NCBI GenBank assembly: GCA_001805205.1 | Contig: MHER01000166.1 | Location: 1 to 5,496 of the forward strand | Source of the DNA: Nitrospirae bacterium RIFCSPLOW2_12_42_9 | GTDB lineage: Bacteria; Nitrospirota; 9FT-COMBO-42-15; HDB-SIOI813 | DNA: 5,496 nt | Direction: 5' to 3' | Shown here: piece by piece, positions 4,607-5,496 of the stretch | Layout: each line of letters starts with the position of its first letter | Numbering within the stretch: position 1 is the stretch's first letter | Position numbers and translations under genes: made by a program | Notes under the pieces: model-generated | Told to the model about the DNA's origin: nothing | Databases searched by the model: none | The model's input: the letters and a program-made list of their open reading frames with translations, nothing else

Positions 4607-5496
4607 ATGAAAGTATTAGTCATAGGTGGCGGCGGCAGGGAGCATGCCCTCGTATGGAAGATATCCAGTAGTCCAAAGGTAGACAAAATCTTTTGCGCAC
4701 CCGGGAATGCCGGGATTTCCAGGATTGCCGAGTGTGTTTCAATCAGGGCCGATGATGTTCAGGGCCTCTTATCTTTTGTTAAGCATAATAAAATTGATGT
4801 AACTGTAGTTGGACCTGAGGCACCCCTTGTACTTGGAATATCTGATGCCTTCAGGTCAGAAGGTCTTAAGATATTTGGTCCTTCAAAGGCTGCATCAAAA
4901 CTTGAAGGGAGCAAGGCATTTTCCAAGAATATAATGCTGAAATATAATATTCCTACAGCAGAGGCAGGTGTTTTTACAGATTATGATAATGCTATTGAAT
5001 ATATCAGAAAGAAAGGTACTCCAATAGTTATCAAGGCTGATGGTCTTGCTGCCGGGAAAGGAGTTATAGTTGCAACAAATGAAAAGGAAGCGGCTGATGC
5101 TGTTAAAGCAATGATGATTGACATGGTCTATGGAGATGCCGGTAAGATGATTATTATAGAGGAGTGTTTAACAGGGGAGGAGGTATCCTTCCTTGTTTTT
5201 ACAGACGGGAGGGATATTATCCCTATGCCATTGTCTAAAGATCATAAAAGGGTATTTGATGATGATAAAGGCCCTAATACAGGTGGGATGGGTGCATATT
5301 CACCAGTGCCTGGTATAAGTGATGAGATGTACTTAAGAATCATGGATGATATCATAGTGCCTGTAATTGAAGGGCTTGAAAGAGAAGGATACAAATATGA
5401 AGGGGTTTTATACACAGGGCTTATGATAACCCGTGATGGTCCCAGGGTACTTGAGTTTAATTGCAGGTTCGGAGACCCTGAGGCACAGCCGATAAT
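4607..5496 (+). CDS. purD: Phosphoribosylamine-glycine ligase (GAR synthetase), partial at 3' end
   Basis: PurD joins glycine to phosphoribosylamine with ATP to give GAR, the second step of de novo purine synthesis. The reading frame starts MKVLVIGGGGREHALVWKIS and stays open to the right edge: 296 codons plus two bases of a protein usually about 420-430 residues. The N-terminal domain has the GGGGREHAL nucleotide-fold motif (7-15), APGNAG (31-36) and VVGPEAPLV (67-75). The ATP-grasp domain has KLEGSKAFSK (98-107), IKADGLAAGKGV (142-153), TGEEVSF (189-195), SKDHKRVFDDDKGPNTGGMG (210-229) and EFNCRFGDPEAQ (283-294), which includes the metal-binding Glu and Asn positions. About 130 C-terminal residues lie outside. 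No good ribosome site precedes the ATG (the nearest AAGG is 17 bases upstream, inside purH). With only TT between the purH stop and this ATG, translation is probably coupled to purH. Confidence 0.97.
   Translation, partial: MKVLVIGGGGREHALVWKISSSPKVDKIFCAPGNAGISRIAECVSIRADDVQGLLSFVKHNKIDVTVVGPEAPLVLGISDAFRSEGLKIFGPSKAASKLEGSKAFSKNIMLKYNIPTAEAGVFTDYDNAIEYIRKKGTPIVIKADGLAAGKGVIVATNEKEAADAVKAMMIDMVYGDAGKMIIIEECLTGEEVSFLVFTDGRDIIPMPLSKDHKRVFDDDKGPNTGGMGAYSPVPGISDEMYLRIMDDIIVPVIEGLEREGYKYEGVLYTGLMITRDGPRVLEFNCRFGDPEAQPI

Overview
The window comes from a Gram-negative (outer-membrane-bearing) bacterium. A TonB-dependent outer-membrane receptor requires a diderm envelope. The genes are moderately AT-rich and favour AGG/AGA for arginine and ATA for isoleucine. 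That codon habit, with a purH-purD pair, is compatible with Nitrospirota, Desulfobacterota or similar uncultured lineages. The lineage is a guess and cannot be fixed from this sequence.

Layout, left to right. Bases 1-180 (minus) hold the first 60 codons of a membrane-anchored protein that runs off the left edge; a strong extended -10 promoter precedes it at 230-257. Bases 308-657 (minus) hold a wrecked toxin-antitoxin locus. A Phd/YefM-type antitoxin is fused out of frame to the last ~50 codons of a PIN-domain (VapC-type) toxin, so most of the toxin and the antitoxin C-terminus have been deleted. Its promoter, a dyad that could be its operator, and a perfect 15-bp tandem duplication lie at 686-745. 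Bases 821-2779 (minus) encode a complete 652-residue TonB-dependent receptor of the BtuB-like size class.

A 259-bp divergent intergenic region (2780-3038) separates the receptor from the purine genes. It carries a candidate promoter in each direction. Just downstream of each -10 lies a dyad containing the same 10-mer, ACCTTATTAA, in the sense orientation. No cobalamin, purine or other riboswitch could be recognised there.

Bases 3039-4604 (plus) encode complete PurH (AICAR transformylase/IMP cyclohydrolase). From 4607 to the right edge lies the first 296 codons of PurD (GAR synthetase). PurD makes an early intermediate of de novo IMP synthesis and PurH carries out the last two steps. The 2-bp spacing indicates one transcript with likely translational coupling.

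Most of the window is ordinary housekeeping and transport sequence. I do not see a convincing new multi-gene system. The best leads are the deletion-fused toxin-antitoxin remnant and the matching dyads at the divergent promoters.
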